A stretch of DNA of 64,000 nt from Labrenzia sp. CE80 (GCF_009650605.1 NZ_WAJT01000001.1:1054001-1118000); one strand, 5' to 3'. Positions 9,202 to 18,020 are shown, counted from the first letter of the stretch. Numbers and translations: made by a program. The notes: a model not told the origin generated them from the letters alone.

Positions 9202-9218
9202 CCGCTGAAAATCAGCGG
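9202..9218 (+). repeat. Short hairpin just after tig
   Basis: Perfect 7-bp inverted repeat CCGCTGA / TCAGCGG with a 3-base loop, eight bases past the tig stop. It has no T-run, so it is more likely a 3'-end stabiliser than a terminator. A clear terminator follows at 9277. Confidence 0.4.
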
Positions 9219-9276
9219 ATGCGGTCCGGCTTTAACCTTGCCTTCACGCCGCATCTGCGATGACTTTGCGAACAGG

Positions 9277-9310
9277 GCGACATCCCCTATGTATGGGGTG
9301 TCGCTTTTTT
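9277..9310 (+). terminator. Rho-independent terminator of tig
   Basis: Stem GCGACA(T)CCCC / GGGGTGTCGC with one bulged T and a 7-base loop, followed by six T. It separates tig from clpP. Confidence 0.85.
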
Positions 9311-9403
9311 CGAGTCAGGCCCTTATTCGTTCCGACGTTAACGTGGCCTGTGTCTGACCGTGTTGCTCCGGTGCACGGCCGTCTCAAAGCATATGGATGA
9401 GGT

Positions 9404-10039
9404 ATGAAGGATCCTGTCGATATCTACATGAACACACTCGTGCCGATGGTCGTCGAGCAGACGAACCGCGGCGAGCGGGCCTTCGATATCTTCTCGCGTC
9501 TCCTCAAGGAGCGCATCATCTTCCTGACCGGTCCGGTTGAGGATCATATGGCAACGCTTATCAGTGCGCAGTTGCTTTATCTTGAATCTGAAAACCCGAC
9601 CAAAGAAATCGCGATGTACATCAATTCGCCTGGCGGTCTCGTGACCTCGGGCCTTGCGATCTATGACACGATGCAGTTCATTCGTCCGGCCGTCTCGACC
9701 TTGTGTATCGGTCAGGCCGCTTCGATGGGCTCGCTTCTTTTGGCGGCTGGCGAGAAAGACATGCGTGCTTCTCTGCCAAACGCCCGTGTGATGGTTCACC
9801 AGCCATCAGGCGGTTTCCGCGGGCAGGCAGCTGATATCATGCTGCACGCTCAGGAAATCCTGAAGATGAAGCGTCGTCTCAACGAGATCTATGTCAAGCA
9901 CACCGGCCAGAGCCTGGATGCGGTCGAAGAGGCGCTCGAGCGCGACAACTTCATGACCGCCGAAAGAGCGCAGGAATTCGGGATCATCGACAATGTGATT
10001 TCCGATCGTGCGAGCCTGTCGGGTGAAGCCGCAAGCTGA
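9404..10039 (+). CDS. clpP: ATP-dependent Clp protease proteolytic subunit
   Basis: A 211-residue serine peptidase of family S14 with the catalytic triad Ser107 (QAASMGS), His132 (MVHQPSGG) and Asp181 (ERDNFMTAE). It assembles as a tetradecameric barrel fed by ClpX, encoded next, or ClpA. The ATG at 9404 is used. An ATG at 9393 is out of frame and stops after four codons. In Caulobacter the ClpXP pair is essential for cell-cycle progression; the same may hold here. Confidence 0.97.
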   Translation: MKDPVDIYMNTLVPMVVEQTNRGERAFDIFSRLLKERIIFLTGPVEDHMATLISAQLLYLESENPTKEIAMYINSPGGLVTSGLAIYDTMQFIRPAVSTLCIGQAASMGSLLLAAGEKDMRASLPNARVMVHQPSGGFRGQAADIMLHAQEILKMKRRLNEIYVKHTGQSLDAVEEALERDNFMTAERAQEFGIIDNVISDRASLSGEAAS

Positions 10040-10050
10040 CAAAACAATTG

Positions 10051-10077
10051 TCCACCGGTCGTGATTTGACCGGTGGA
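10051..10077 (+). terminator. Perfect hairpin after clpP
   Basis: Perfect 10-bp inverted repeat TCCACCGGTC / GACCGGTGGA with a 7-base loop, 11 bases past the clpP stop. It is not followed by a T-run, so terminator function is uncertain. Confidence 0.45.
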
Positions 10078-10201
10078 TCGGCAGTTAATGCCCCTAGATA
10101 TGGTCGTTTTCCGGCTTTGCCTTAAACCTATATTGATTTTTAAGGGTGAAGCATGGTCACATCAGAGGCTTTAGAGAGTAAAGTCGGTCCTAGGCGGCAC
10201 A

Positions 10202-10231
10202 ATCGAGCCAGTTGCCTTAATTTGGCTCGAT
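10202..10231 (+). promoter_or_regulatory. Inverted repeat in the clpX leader/promoter region
   Basis: Perfect 9-bp inverted repeat ATCGAGCCA / TGGCTCGAT separated by 12 bases, 50-79 bases before the clpX ATG. It could be a dimeric operator or an RNA hairpin. A TTGACA directly follows (10233-10238), but no -10 lies at the right distance. Confidence 0.3.
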
Positions 10232-10280
10232 CTTGACAGATAAGGGGGGACTTCCTCCCAGAGAACGCGGGGTTGAATAA

Positions 10281-11546
10281 ATGACCAAGGCCAGCGGCAG
10301 CGACTCCAAGAACACGCTCTACTGCTCCTTCTGCGGTAAGAGCCAGCATGAAGTGCGCAAGCTGATCGCCGGCCCGACTGTTTTCATTTGCGATGAATGT
10401 GTCGAGCTGTGCATGGACATCATACGTGAGGAAAACAAGTCCTCGCTGGTGAAGTCCCAAGATGGAATCCCAACACCTCAGGAAATTCGCAACGTGCTGG
10501 ATGACTATGTAATTGGTCAGGGAAGCGCGAAGAAGGTTCTGTCGGTTGCGGTCCACAATCACTACAAACGCCTGAATCACGCCTCCAAGAGCAATGACGT
10601 GGAACTGGCAAAGTCCAATATCTTGCTGGTCGGTCCGACCGGTTGCGGTAAGACCTTGCTGGCACAAACGCTCGCGCGGATTCTCGACGTGCCCTTCACG
10701 ATGGCCGATGCCACCACGCTGACCGAAGCTGGATATGTGGGCGAAGACGTCGAAAACATCATTCTGAAGCTGCTTCAGTCCGCCGACTATAACGTTGAGC
10801 GCGCTCAGCGCGGCATTGTCTATATCGATGAAGTGGACAAGATCAGCCGCAAGTCGGACAATCCGTCGATCACACGTGATGTGTCGGGTGAGGGGGTTCA
10901 GCAGGCGCTTTTGAAAATCATGGAAGGCACTGTTGCTTCGGTTCCGCCCCAGGGTGGCCGCAAGCATCCGCAGCAGGAGTTCCTGCAAGTGGACACGACC
11001 AACATCCTGTTCATTTGCGGTGGCGCCTTTGCCGGCCTCGACAAGATCATCTCGGATCGCGGAACCCAGTCGTCAATCGGCTTCAAGGCGCAGGTTCACG
11101 CGCCAGAAGATCGCAAGATCGGCGAGCTGTTCTCGGTCCTTGAGCCTGAAGATCTGCTGAAGTTCGGTCTGATTCCGGAATTTGTTGGCCGTTTGCCGGT
11201 CATCGCAACGCTGGAAGATCTGGACGAAGATGCTCTGATCACGATCCTGACCGAACCGAAGAACGCGCTGGTTAAACAGTACCAACGTCTGTTCGAAATG
11301 GAGACGGTCGAGCTGACGTTCCACGACGATGCGTTGATGGCGATTGCCCGCAAGGCTATCGAGCGCAAGACAGGCGCACGTGGTCTTCGGTCCATCCTCG
11401 AAGTCATTTTGCTCGATACCATGTACGAGCTGCCTGGCCTGAAGGGCGTGAAGGAAGTCGTGATTTCGGCGGAAGTGGTGAAAGGCGAGGCACGCCCGCT
11501 TTACATCTACGAAGACCGCGAAGAATCTTCGGCGACCAGCGCCTGA
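10281..11546 (+). CDS. clpX: ATP-dependent Clp protease ATP-binding subunit ClpX
   Basis: A 421-residue AAA+ unfoldase. The N-terminal zinc-binding domain has Cys15, Cys18, Cys37 and Cys40. Walker A is GPTGCGKT (117-124), the pore loop GYVG is at 150-153, Walker B is IDEVDK (181-186), and the C-terminal small domain carries the sensor-2 GARGLRS motif. It recognises substrates, unfolds them and feeds them to ClpP. It sits 241 bases from clpP with its own leader, so it is probably transcribed separately as well. Confidence 0.97.
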   Translation: MTKASGSDSKNTLYCSFCGKSQHEVRKLIAGPTVFICDECVELCMDIIREENKSSLVKSQDGIPTPQEIRNVLDDYVIGQGSAKKVLSVAVHNHYKRLNHASKSNDVELAKSNILLVGPTGCGKTLLAQTLARILDVPFTMADATTLTEAGYVGEDVENIILKLLQSADYNVERAQRGIVYIDEVDKISRKSDNPSITRDVSGEGVQQALLKIMEGTVASVPPQGGRKHPQQEFLQVDTTNILFICGGAFAGLDKIISDRGTQSSIGFKAQVHAPEDRKIGELFSVLEPEDLLKFGLIPEFVGRLPVIATLEDLDEDALITILTEPKNALVKQYQRLFEMETVELTFHDDALMAIARKAIERKTGARGLRSILEVILLDTMYELPGLKGVKEVVISAEVVKGEARPLYIYEDREESSATSA

Positions 11547-11581
11547 CGCTGACGGTCTAAGTCAGTTGCTCTAATTGGAAA

Positions 11582-11609
11582 ATGCCGCCTCTTCTGGCGG
11601 CATTTTTTG
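11582..11609 (+). terminator. Rho-independent terminator of clpX
   Basis: Stem AATGCCGCC / GGCGGCATT with a 6-base loop and a T6 run, 35 bases past the clpX stop. Confidence 0.9.
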
Positions 11610-11689
11610 TGAATATGTGCTGGAAAACAGCAGTTTTCCACCGTCTAGCAAGCCTCGTGGAAGCTTTGGTGGTCAAGTTCCGCCACTGC

Positions 11690-11718
11690 CTTGACAGTGA
11701 GGGGGCAGGTGTCCACCT
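11690..11718 (+). promoter_or_regulatory. Possible lon promoter
   Basis: A perfect TTGACA (11691-11696) lies 180 bases before the lon start. Read as CTTGAC with 17 bases to CCACCT, it also resembles an RpoH-type heat-shock promoter. The -10 matches are poor under either reading, so this is a candidate only. Confidence 0.25.
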
Positions 11719-11874
11719 AATAGGACAACACTACGGCGAAGCAGTCCGGTTGCATGCCCATCAGGGGTGCGTTGGTCTGGCTCTGGCAGGCACCTCCCGT
11801 CTGCTGCCGTTTTTCAGTACTTCGTACCGCCGATAAGGAACCGGGGGACGGAGTGCGCAGAGAAAGGAATGGAA

Positions 11875-14304
11875 ATGAGCGATACTGAAGTCCGCTCTTT
11901 TGAAGAAGACGGAAAAGCCGTCTATCCTGTGCTTCCCTTGCGCGACATTGTCGTGTTCCCACACATGATCGTCCCGCTCTTCGTTGGCCGCGAAAAATCC
12001 ATTCGCGCCTTGGAAGAGGTAATGAGCACCGACAAGCACATCCTGCTTGCGACCCAGGTCAATGCCGCGGACGACGATCCTGATCCCGATCAGATTTATG
12101 AAGTCGGTACCTTGGCAACCGTTCTTCAATTGCTCAAGCTGCCCGATAACACCGTGAAGGTCCTGGTCGAGGGCGGTGCACGTGCGCGTATTGACGGCTA
12201 TACCGACCGCAGTGACTACTACGAGGCCAGCGCAGAAGTGCTGCCTGAGCGCGATGGCGAGAACATCGAGGTCGAGGCCCTTGCCCGGTCCGTGATTGCC
12301 GAGTTCGAGAACTATGTGAAGCTGAACAAGAAGGTTTCGCCGGAAGTTCTGGGCGCGGTGAACCAGATCGAGGACTATTCCAAGCTTGCCGATACGATCG
12401 CGTCGCATCTTGCGATCAAGATCCCGGAAAAGCAGGAAATCCTGGCGATTGTTTCCGTTGCTGAACGCCTCGAGCGCGTTCTTGGCATGATGGAAAGCGA
12501 GATTTCCGTTCTGCAGGTCGAAAAGCGCATCCGTTCGCGGGTCAAGCGCCAGATGGAAAAGACCCAGCGCGAATATTATCTGAATGAGCAGATGAAGGCC
12601 ATTCAGAAGGAGCTCGGCGACAGCGAAGACGGCCGTGACGAGATCGCGGAACTTGAGGAAAAGATCAAGAAGACCAAGCTGTCTAAGGAAGGCCGCGAGC
12701 GTGCGGCCGCCGAGATCAAGAAACTCAAGCAGATGAGCCCGATGTCTGCCGAGGCGACTGTTGTTCGCAACTACCTCGATTGGCTGGTCGGCATTCCGTG
12801 GGGCAAGAAGAGCAAGGTCAAGCACGATCTGACACTGGCTGAAGAGGTGCTCGACACGGATCACTACGGGCTTGAGAAGGTCAAGGAACGGATCATCGAG
12901 TATCTTGCGGTGCAGAAGCGCGCTAACAAGCTCAAGGGCCCGATCCTGTGTCTCGTCGGTCCTCCCGGTGTCGGCAAGACTTCGCTTGGCAAGTCGATTG
13001 CGAAAGCGACCGGTCGTGAATTCATCCGCATGTCACTGGGCGGTGTCCGTGATGAGGCAGAAATCCGTGGTCACCGGCGAACCTATATCGGCTCCATGCC
13101 GGGCAAGGTCATCCAGTCGATGAAAAAGGCCAAGAAGTCCAATCCGCTGTTCTTGCTCGACGAGATCGACAAGATGGGCATGGACTTCCGCGGCGATCCG
13201 TCTTCGGCCCTTCTCGAGGTGCTCGATCCGGAGCAGAACAGCTCCTTCATGGATCACTACCTGGAGATCGAATACGATCTTTCGGATGTGATGTTCGTGA
13301 CGACGGCCAATACGCTGAATATTCCTGCGCCCTTGATGGACCGTATGGAAGTGATCCGCATTGCCGGCTACACGGAAGACGAGAAGGTCGAGATCTGCCG
13401 CCGCCATCTGATTTTTAAGGCGGAAAAGGACCACGGTCTGCGCGAGGGTGAGTTCTCGATTGAAGATGAAGCGCTGCGCTTCGTGATCCGCCGCTACACT
13501 CGCGAAGCCGGTGTGCGTAACCTTGAGCGTGAAATGGCGACCCTGGCCCGTAAGGCGGTCAAGGACATCCTGATGAGCGACAAGGAAACCATCACGGTGA
13601 CGCCTGAGGTTGTCGAGGAATATCTCGGTGTTCCGCGCTACCGCTATGGCGAGATGGAGAGTGAGGATCAAGTCGGTGTTGTCACAGGTCTTGCCTGGAC
13701 CGAGGTTGGCGGGGAACTGTTGACCATCGAAGGTGTCATGATGCCGGGTAAAGGCAAGATGACCGTGACAGGCAACCTGCGCGACGTGATGAAGGAATCG
13801 ATTTCTGCTGCGGCGTCCTACGTTCGCTCGCGGGCTGTCGATTTCGGCATCGAGCCGCCGCTGTTCGACAAGCGTGACATCCACGTGCATGTGCCGGAAG
13901 GCGCAACACCGAAGGATGGTCCTTCTGCCGGTATCGGCATGGCGACGGCAGTGATCTCGACGTTGACGGGCATTCCGGTGCGCCGCGATGTGGCCATGAC
14001 CGGTGAGATCACATTGCGTGGCCGCATCCTGCCGATCGGCGGTCTGAAGGAGAAGCTGCTGGCTGCTCTGCGCGGCGGGATCAAGACAGTGATGATCCCC
14101 GAGGACAACGCCAAGGATCTGGCCGACATCCCTGACTCGGTGAAGAACTCGCTTGAGATCATTCCCGTGACGAGCATGGATGAGGTGCTCAAGACTGCAC
14201 TTGAGCGTGTACCGGAGCCCATTGAATGGGACGAGGCGAGCGCCGAAGAGGCTGCGAAAGCCGCCCGCACGGACGGTGATTCGGCTGGTGTCGTTGCGCA
14301 CTGA
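11875..14304 (+). CDS. lon: ATP-dependent protease Lon
   Basis: An 809-residue protein of usual Lon length. The N-terminal substrate-binding LON domain spans about 15-215. The AAA+ domain has Walker A GPPGVGKT (362-369) and Walker B LLDEID (427-432). The peptidase domain has catalytic Ser684 (KDGPSAG) and Lys727 (GGLKEK). Lon degrades damaged proteins and, in alphaproteobacteria, regulators such as CcrM, DnaA and SciP. I chose ATG 11875, with AAGGA six bases upstream. ATG 11869 abuts that ribosome site, and the frame extending further upstream has no similarity. Confidence 0.97.
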   Translation: MSDTEVRSFEEDGKAVYPVLPLRDIVVFPHMIVPLFVGREKSIRALEEVMSTDKHILLATQVNAADDDPDPDQIYEVGTLATVLQLLKLPDNTVKVLVEGGARARIDGYTDRSDYYEASAEVLPERDGENIEVEALARSVIAEFENYVKLNKKVSPEVLGAVNQIEDYSKLADTIASHLAIKIPEKQEILAIVSVAERLERVLGMMESEISVLQVEKRIRSRVKRQMEKTQREYYLNEQMKAIQKELGDSEDGRDEIAELEEKIKKTKLSKEGRERAAAEIKKLKQMSPMSAEATVVRNYLDWLVGIPWGKKSKVKHDLTLAEEVLDTDHYGLEKVKERIIEYLAVQKRANKLKGPILCLVGPPGVGKTSLGKSIAKATGREFIRMSLGGVRDEAEIRGHRRTYIGSMPGKVIQSMKKAKKSNPLFLLDEIDKMGMDFRGDPSSALLEVLDPEQNSSFMDHYLEIEYDLSDVMFVTTANTLNIPAPLMDRMEVIRIAGYTEDEKVEICRRHLIFKAEKDHGLREGEFSIEDEALRFVIRRYTREAGVRNLEREMATLARKAVKDILMSDKETITVTPEVVEEYLGVPRYRYGEMESEDQVGVVTGLAWTEVGGELLTIEGVMMPGKGKMTVTGNLRDVMKESISAAASYVRSRAVDFGIEPPLFDKRDIHVHVPEGATPKDGPSAGIGMATAVISTLTGIPVRRDVAMTGEITLRGRILPIGGLKEKLLAALRGGIKTVMIPEDNAKDLADIPDSVKNSLEIIPVTSMDEVLKTALERVPEPIEWDEASAEEAAKAARTDGDSAGVVAH

Positions 14305-14334
14305 TAACGCATTGTGCATCGCATAAATCGAAAA

Positions 14335-14357
14335 GCCCCGGCCCAGCCGGGGTTTTT
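14335..14357 (+). terminator. Rho-independent terminator of lon
   Basis: GC-rich 7-bp stem CCCCGGC / GCCGGGG with a 3-base loop followed by TTTTT; AAAA precedes the stem. Confidence 0.9.
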
Positions 14358-14492
14358 CTTATGAATAATCCCTGAAAATGGCGGTTTTCTGCGAATTAAT
14401 GGCTTGCGTTTGAAGCGTTTTCGCCCGATTTTCGCGCAACGGCGCTGACGAGAATCGTCGGCCAACCGCCGTTTCTTAGAAAGGTATCTGCT

Positions 14493-14768
14493 ATGAACAA
14501 GAACGATCTGATCGCAGCCGTCGCAGAAAAGACCGGCCTCACGAAGGCGCAGGCAGGCGAAGCTGTTGACGCAACTTTTGATGCTGTCACCGAAACTCTG
14601 AAGAGCGGTGACGAAGTTCGCATCATCGGTTTTGGCAACTTCACCGTTTCCGCACGTGCTGCTACCGAAGGCCGCAACCCGCGCACCGGTGAAACGATCC
14701 AGATCCCGGCGTCCAAGACGCCTAAGTTCAAGGCCGGTAAAGGCCTGAAGGATGCCGTAAACTCCTAA
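14493..14768 (+). CDS. hupB: DNA-binding protein HU
   Basis: A 91-residue histone-like protein: MNKNDLIAAVAEKTGLTKAQ, the GFGNFTVSARAA beta-strand block, the RNPRTGE arm that inserts in the minor groove (about residues 61-67), and a C-terminal FKAGKGLK. It is a nucleoid-associated protein acting as a dimer to bend DNA. An AGAAAGG ribosome site precedes the ATG. It is monocistronic, with terminators on both sides, in the conserved position after lon. Confidence 0.97.
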   Translation: MNKNDLIAAVAEKTGLTKAQAGEAVDATFDAVTETLKSGDEVRIIGFGNFTVSARAATEGRNPRTGETIQIPASKTPKFKAGKGLKDAVNS

Positions 14769-14796
14769 TCGAGTTTTCCTGGCGACTTCGCTATCA

Positions 14797-14827
14797 ACCC
14801 CGCGCGCCTGACGGTGCGTGGGGTTTT
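14797..14827 (+). terminator. Rho-independent terminator of hupB
   Basis: Stem ACCCCGCGCGCC / GGTGCGTGGGGT, containing two G-U pairs, then TTTTT. Confidence 0.8.
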
Positions 14828-14828
14828 T

Positions 14829-15181
14829 GTGTCAAATGAGAGAGAGTGCTCGTCACTTGCCCCGCTTCTTCAAGATCAGGGACAGGATGAGCTTAAGAAT
14901 GCCTAAGGCCAGAATCACGGCGAGTGCGATGCTGGAGTAGGTCTTGGTCGGTATGTTGAAAGCTCCAGCAGGCGCCGTTAGGCCGCCCCTGAGCCACCAT
15001 AGCGGGTTTCGGCGGCCCGTTAGCGAACTTCTCAATTAGCGGCTGCAAAAGCCCCGTATGGCTTCTGAGCGCTGCCCGACTGATAGATGACGGCATCCGC
15101 GCATTGTAGCGCCCATGGTGCGTTGGGAGCCTGCCGCTACATTCCGTTTTCCCGACTTGTTGATAACCGAAATAGTTGTTC
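14829..15181. other. Intergenic region hupB-tRNA-Val without a convincing gene
   Basis: About 350 bases. A minus-strand frame (14853-15035, TTG start, no ribosome site) ends in a plausible membrane helix, but its N-terminal half looks like random translation. I do not call it. No repeats or RNA elements stand out. Confidence 0.5.
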
Positions 15182-15210
15182 TTGCAATGTGAGCGGAAAC
15201 TGCATAAAAG
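15182..15210 (+). promoter_or_regulatory. Promoter of tRNA-Val
   Basis: TTGCAA (15182-15187), a 17-base spacer and TAAAAG (15205-15210), 34 bases before the tRNA 5' end. Confidence 0.55.
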
Positions 15211-15243
15211 CCTCTCACCGAACGCAGACAAGCAACGCGTTGA

Positions 15244-15319
15244 GGGCGATTAGCTCAGTTGGTAGAGCGCCTCGTTTACACCGAGGATGTCGGGAGTTCG
15301 AGTCTCTCATCGCCCACCA
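15244..15319 (+). tRNA. tRNA-Val (anticodon TAC)
   Basis: A 76-base cloverleaf with encoded CCA. The acceptor stem GGGCGAT pairs with ATCGCCC, the D arm is AGCTCAGTTGGTAGAGC, the anticodon loop TTTACAC carries TAC, and the T loop GTTCGAG is present. Confidence 0.97.
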
Positions 15320-16221
15320 TACTCCCCAAGATTCAAACATGATGACCTGGTCGCATCGCGGTCGATGCCGTTGGATCTTGCAGCGACTAGCGAAGACGAC
15401 GTCTGGACTGAATGAGTTGTCCAGGAGCCGGCGTGCTGTTTCGAGGCGCATGGCGAGAACGTAATGGTTTTTCGGGGTAGGTGAGGGTGCGTGCTCTTTT
15501 GCGAGTTGTGCGACCATCTTGAAATCTATTCGCTATGTCTCCGTCGGCTTCCAGACAAACATTGCCAGAAATCATCAATCTGGCCTTTTTTCCGCACAAT
15601 CTCGTGTTGATTACCAGTGTTGTGAGGTGGGTGACGTCTATGGCGCCGACCTGGTTCTCAGATCTCGAATGCGGTGTGCGGCTGTGCGTTGAGACCGCTC
15701 GAGCTTGCTGCATCACCCCTGGCGTTGTGGTCGAGGCGGATCAGGTTCAACCCCCTGGTTTCGCGTGCGCTAGCTTCCTCCTGCATGTCCGAGCAAAGCA
15801 AATTTAGGCCTGTAAGGTCTTCACGTTCGACATAGCGAGGGACGACTGGGGTTGTAGGCACTTTCTGGCTTGGCGGGCAGGAAGGGCCGGCATCCAATGC
15901 CGCATGCACGCCTTGTTGAATTTCGAATTCATGGGCGCACCATTTCTGCAATTCTGGAGAATGTGGTCGAGGGGTATGATCATTCGATGCGAGAGATCAT
16001 ATCTCGCTTTACCCATAACGGTGCCAACACCTGACCTTTGAGAGGGGGGCGGTACGGTCAGCTTTGCCAGCGACGCCGCTTCGGCCTGGGGCCGTCTTTT
16101 TCTCTTGCCGGGTCGTTTGGATCACGATTTTTATCCACAAGCGAAAGGGCTGCCGTTTGCGCGTGTTACGCCGGGTTTTGCGACCTTTCGTAAAATCGAC
16201 ATATTACGCTCGTGGCGGTGC
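15320..16221. other. Gene-poor region between tRNA-Val and tRNA-Asp
   Basis: About 900 bases. Every frame I inspected is either antisense to a tRNA or lacks a ribosome site and recognisable protein. A GCGAGA / TCTCGC inverted repeat lies at 15989-16007, followed by TTT. I see no repeat of the tRNA-Val 3' end that would mark an integrated element. It may hold an untranslated RNA or be a decayed remnant. Confidence 0.5.
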
Positions 16222-16250
16222 TTGACTTCCATCTTCAGCCGCCGTACATC
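16222..16250 (+). promoter_or_regulatory. Promoter of the tRNA-Asp pair
   Basis: TTGACT (16222-16227), a 17-base spacer and TACATC (16245-16250), ending 38 bases before the first tRNA-Asp. This is close to the housekeeping sigma consensus. Confidence 0.7.
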
Positions 16251-16288
16251 AGCGCCACTTCGCAACGACGTCACGTCGCTGCTGCGGA

Positions 16289-16365
16289 GCGGGTGTAGCT
16301 CAGTTGGTTAGAGTGCCGGCCTGTCACGCCGGAGGTCGCGGGTTCGAGTCCCGTCACTCGCGCCA
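16289..16365 (+). tRNA. tRNA-Asp (anticodon GTC), copy 1
   Basis: A 77-base cloverleaf with encoded CCA. Acceptor GCGGGTG pairs with CACTCGC through one G-U pair. The anticodon stem CCGGC / GCCGG encloses loop CTGTCAC (GTC), and the T loop GTTCGAG is present. It is identical to copy 2, 50 bases downstream. The spacer contains a CTTCCTT / AAGGAAG inverted repeat immediately after CCA that could aid 3' processing. Confidence 0.97.
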
Positions 16366-16415
16366 CTTCCTTTCAAAGACGAAGGAAGCGGCGCAAAGGA
16401 AATACCGTTAAGTGT

Positions 16416-16492
16416 GCGGGTGTAGCTCAGTTGGTTAGAGTGCCGGCCTGTCACGCCGGAGGTCGCGGGTTCGAGTCCCGTCACTCGCGCCA
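16416..16492 (+). tRNA. tRNA-Asp (anticodon GTC), copy 2
   Basis: Identical in sequence to the tRNA at 16289-16365. It is probably co-transcribed from the same promoter. A T-rich stretch follows the CCA end. Confidence 0.97.
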
Positions 16493-17082
16493 CTTACGGT
16501 TTCTTTTTCTGTCCCTCTGAATTGATACTCACACGCGGCGATCTTGGCTGATGCGGCCTCACGTTGGCCCTCGTCGTCGATCATGCTTTTTCAATTTGAT
16601 ATCCTAGGTTTACTGTCGCGGTAAGGGTTGGAGCCTGAAGCACGGGCGAATACGCACATTTTGTCTAGCTGTGCCTGGACTGTCTGACGCAGTGAGTTTG
16701 CTACCCTTTTGCCACTGTGAAATTTCTCAGGTTTCTGCGGCGAATTGAAGCTTGCTGGAGTCCGAACCATGATTCTTTTCGCTGCATCGGAGAATCGAAG
16801 GTCTGCCTGCGGGTAAATTTTTTGGAAGTTTTCAACCGCAATGCAATCGGCGGAAAAGGCCGAATTATGTAGGCTCGGGTCAAATCGGGCGCATTCGTGA
16901 TTTTTTCATGGCTGGCTAGGGACTTGCGTTGATTCAAGCGGTGGGATAAGCGTGCGTTCGCATGTTGGACAATCAAGCGCTGACAGGCCTTGCTCTTTCT
17001 GAGTGGATCATGCTGCTCTAGAATAAGGCTTGAAGGCTGGGTCTCCTCCCGACCCAACCTCCAAATGCAAGGACGCGAAAAC
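16493..17082. other. Region upstream of the nuo operon
   Basis: 590 bases without a convincing gene; the apparent frames have neither ribosome sites nor recognisable products. It must contain the nuo promoter. A GGGTC / GACCC hairpin (17039-17055) lies in the probable leader just before the nuoA ribosome site. I cannot fix the promoter position. Confidence 0.5.
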
Positions 17083-17448
17083 ATGGAAGAACTTTTGCGG
17101 GAATATGTCCCGATCGTCGTGTTCATTGGCATCGCGCTGGTGATCGGCTTAGCGCTGCTTGTGTCGCCGTTTATCGTTGCTTACAAAAATCCGGATCCGG
17201 AAAAACTGTCGGCCTACGAGTGCGGGTTCAACGCCTTTGATGATGCGCGCATGAAGTTCGATGTGCGGTTTTATCTCGTCTCCATTCTGTTCATCATCTT
17301 TGATCTGGAAGTCGCGTTCCTGTTTCCCTGGGCTGTGAAGTTCGGTGATCTTGGTTGGTACGGCTTCTGGTCCATGATGGTCTTTCTTGGCGTTCTGACC
17401 ATCGGTTTCATTTATGAATGGAAAAAGGGAGCGCTGGAATGGGATTGA
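17083..17448 (+). CDS. nuoA: NADH-quinone oxidoreductase subunit A
   Basis: A 121-residue membrane subunit of complex I with three helices and the conserved loop YECGFNAFDDAR (residues 45-56) between helices 1 and 2, near the quinone site. The start at 17083 has AAGGA nine bases upstream. The frame stays open upstream, but that extension is not NuoA-like. It is the first gene of the nuoA-N operon and overlaps nuoB by ten bases. Confidence 0.97.
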   Translation: MEELLREYVPIVVFIGIALVIGLALLVSPFIVAYKNPDPEKLSAYECGFNAFDDARMKFDVRFYLVSILFIIFDLEVAFLFPWAVKFGDLGWYGFWSMMVFLGVLTIGFIYEWKKGALEWD

Positions 17449-18020
17449 CCACGACATCTGGTCCGCTTGTCGCGGAAAGCCCCAAGGGCATCATCGATCC
17501 CAACACCGGTAAACCAGTCGGTGCGAATGATCCGTTTTTCATGGAAGTCAACGATGAGTTGGCTGACAAGGGTTTTCTCGTCACGTCAACAGACAACCTG
17601 ATCCAATGGGCGCGCACCGGTTCGCTCATGTGGATGACCTTTGGCCTTGCTTGCTGCGCTGTCGAGATGATGCAGATGGCGATGCCTCGCTACGATGCTG
17701 AGCGCTTTGGATTTGCGCCGCGAGCCTCCCCGCGTCAGTCAGATGTAATGATCGTGGCTGGCACGTTGACCAACAAGATGGCTCCTGCACTTCGCAAGGT
17801 CTATGACCAGATGCCCGAACCGCGCTACGTCATTTCGATGGGTTCGTGCGCCAATGGTGGCGGCTACTACCACTATTCTTATTCGGTCGTGCGCGGCTGC
17901 GACCGGGTTGTGCCGGTTGACATCTACGTTCCCGGCTGCCCTCCGACCGCGGAGGCGCTGCTCTATGGCGTTCTGATGCTTCAGAAGAAAATTCGTCGTA
18001 CGGGGACCATTGAACGCTAA
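17439..18020 (+). CDS. nuoB: NADH-quinone oxidoreductase subunit B (cluster N2)
   Basis: A 193-residue subunit that carries the terminal 4Fe-4S cluster N2 with ligands Cys72, Cys73 (adjacent pair), Cys137 and Cys167. It passes electrons to quinone at the interface with NuoD. The N-terminal 40 residues are hydrophilic and variable. ATG 17439 lies within the last codons of nuoA; a TTG further upstream is unlikely. Confidence 0.97.
   Translation: MGLTTTSGPLVAESPKGIIDPNTGKPVGANDPFFMEVNDELADKGFLVTSTDNLIQWARTGSLMWMTFGLACCAVEMMQMAMPRYDAERFGFAPRASPRQSDVMIVAGTLTNKMAPALRKVYDQMPEPRYVISMGSCANGGGYYHYSYSVVRGCDRVVPVDIYVPGCPPTAEALLYGVLMLQKKIRRTGTIER

Noticed and set aside
15215..15517. 100-residue minus-strand frame containing RDSNSRHPRCKRGALPTEL
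   Set aside because: It reads antisense through tRNA-Val. This is a well-known false protein created by tRNA genes.
15715..15775. TPP-riboswitch-like string TGAACCTGATC on the minus strand
   Set aside because: The 11-base match is real, but the upstream CTGAGA half, the P4/P5 pairing and any thiamine gene downstream are missing.
16308..16493. 61-residue minus-strand frame containing VTGLEPATSGVTGRHSNQ
   Set aside because: Antisense to the two tRNA-Asp genes; a classic spurious annotation.
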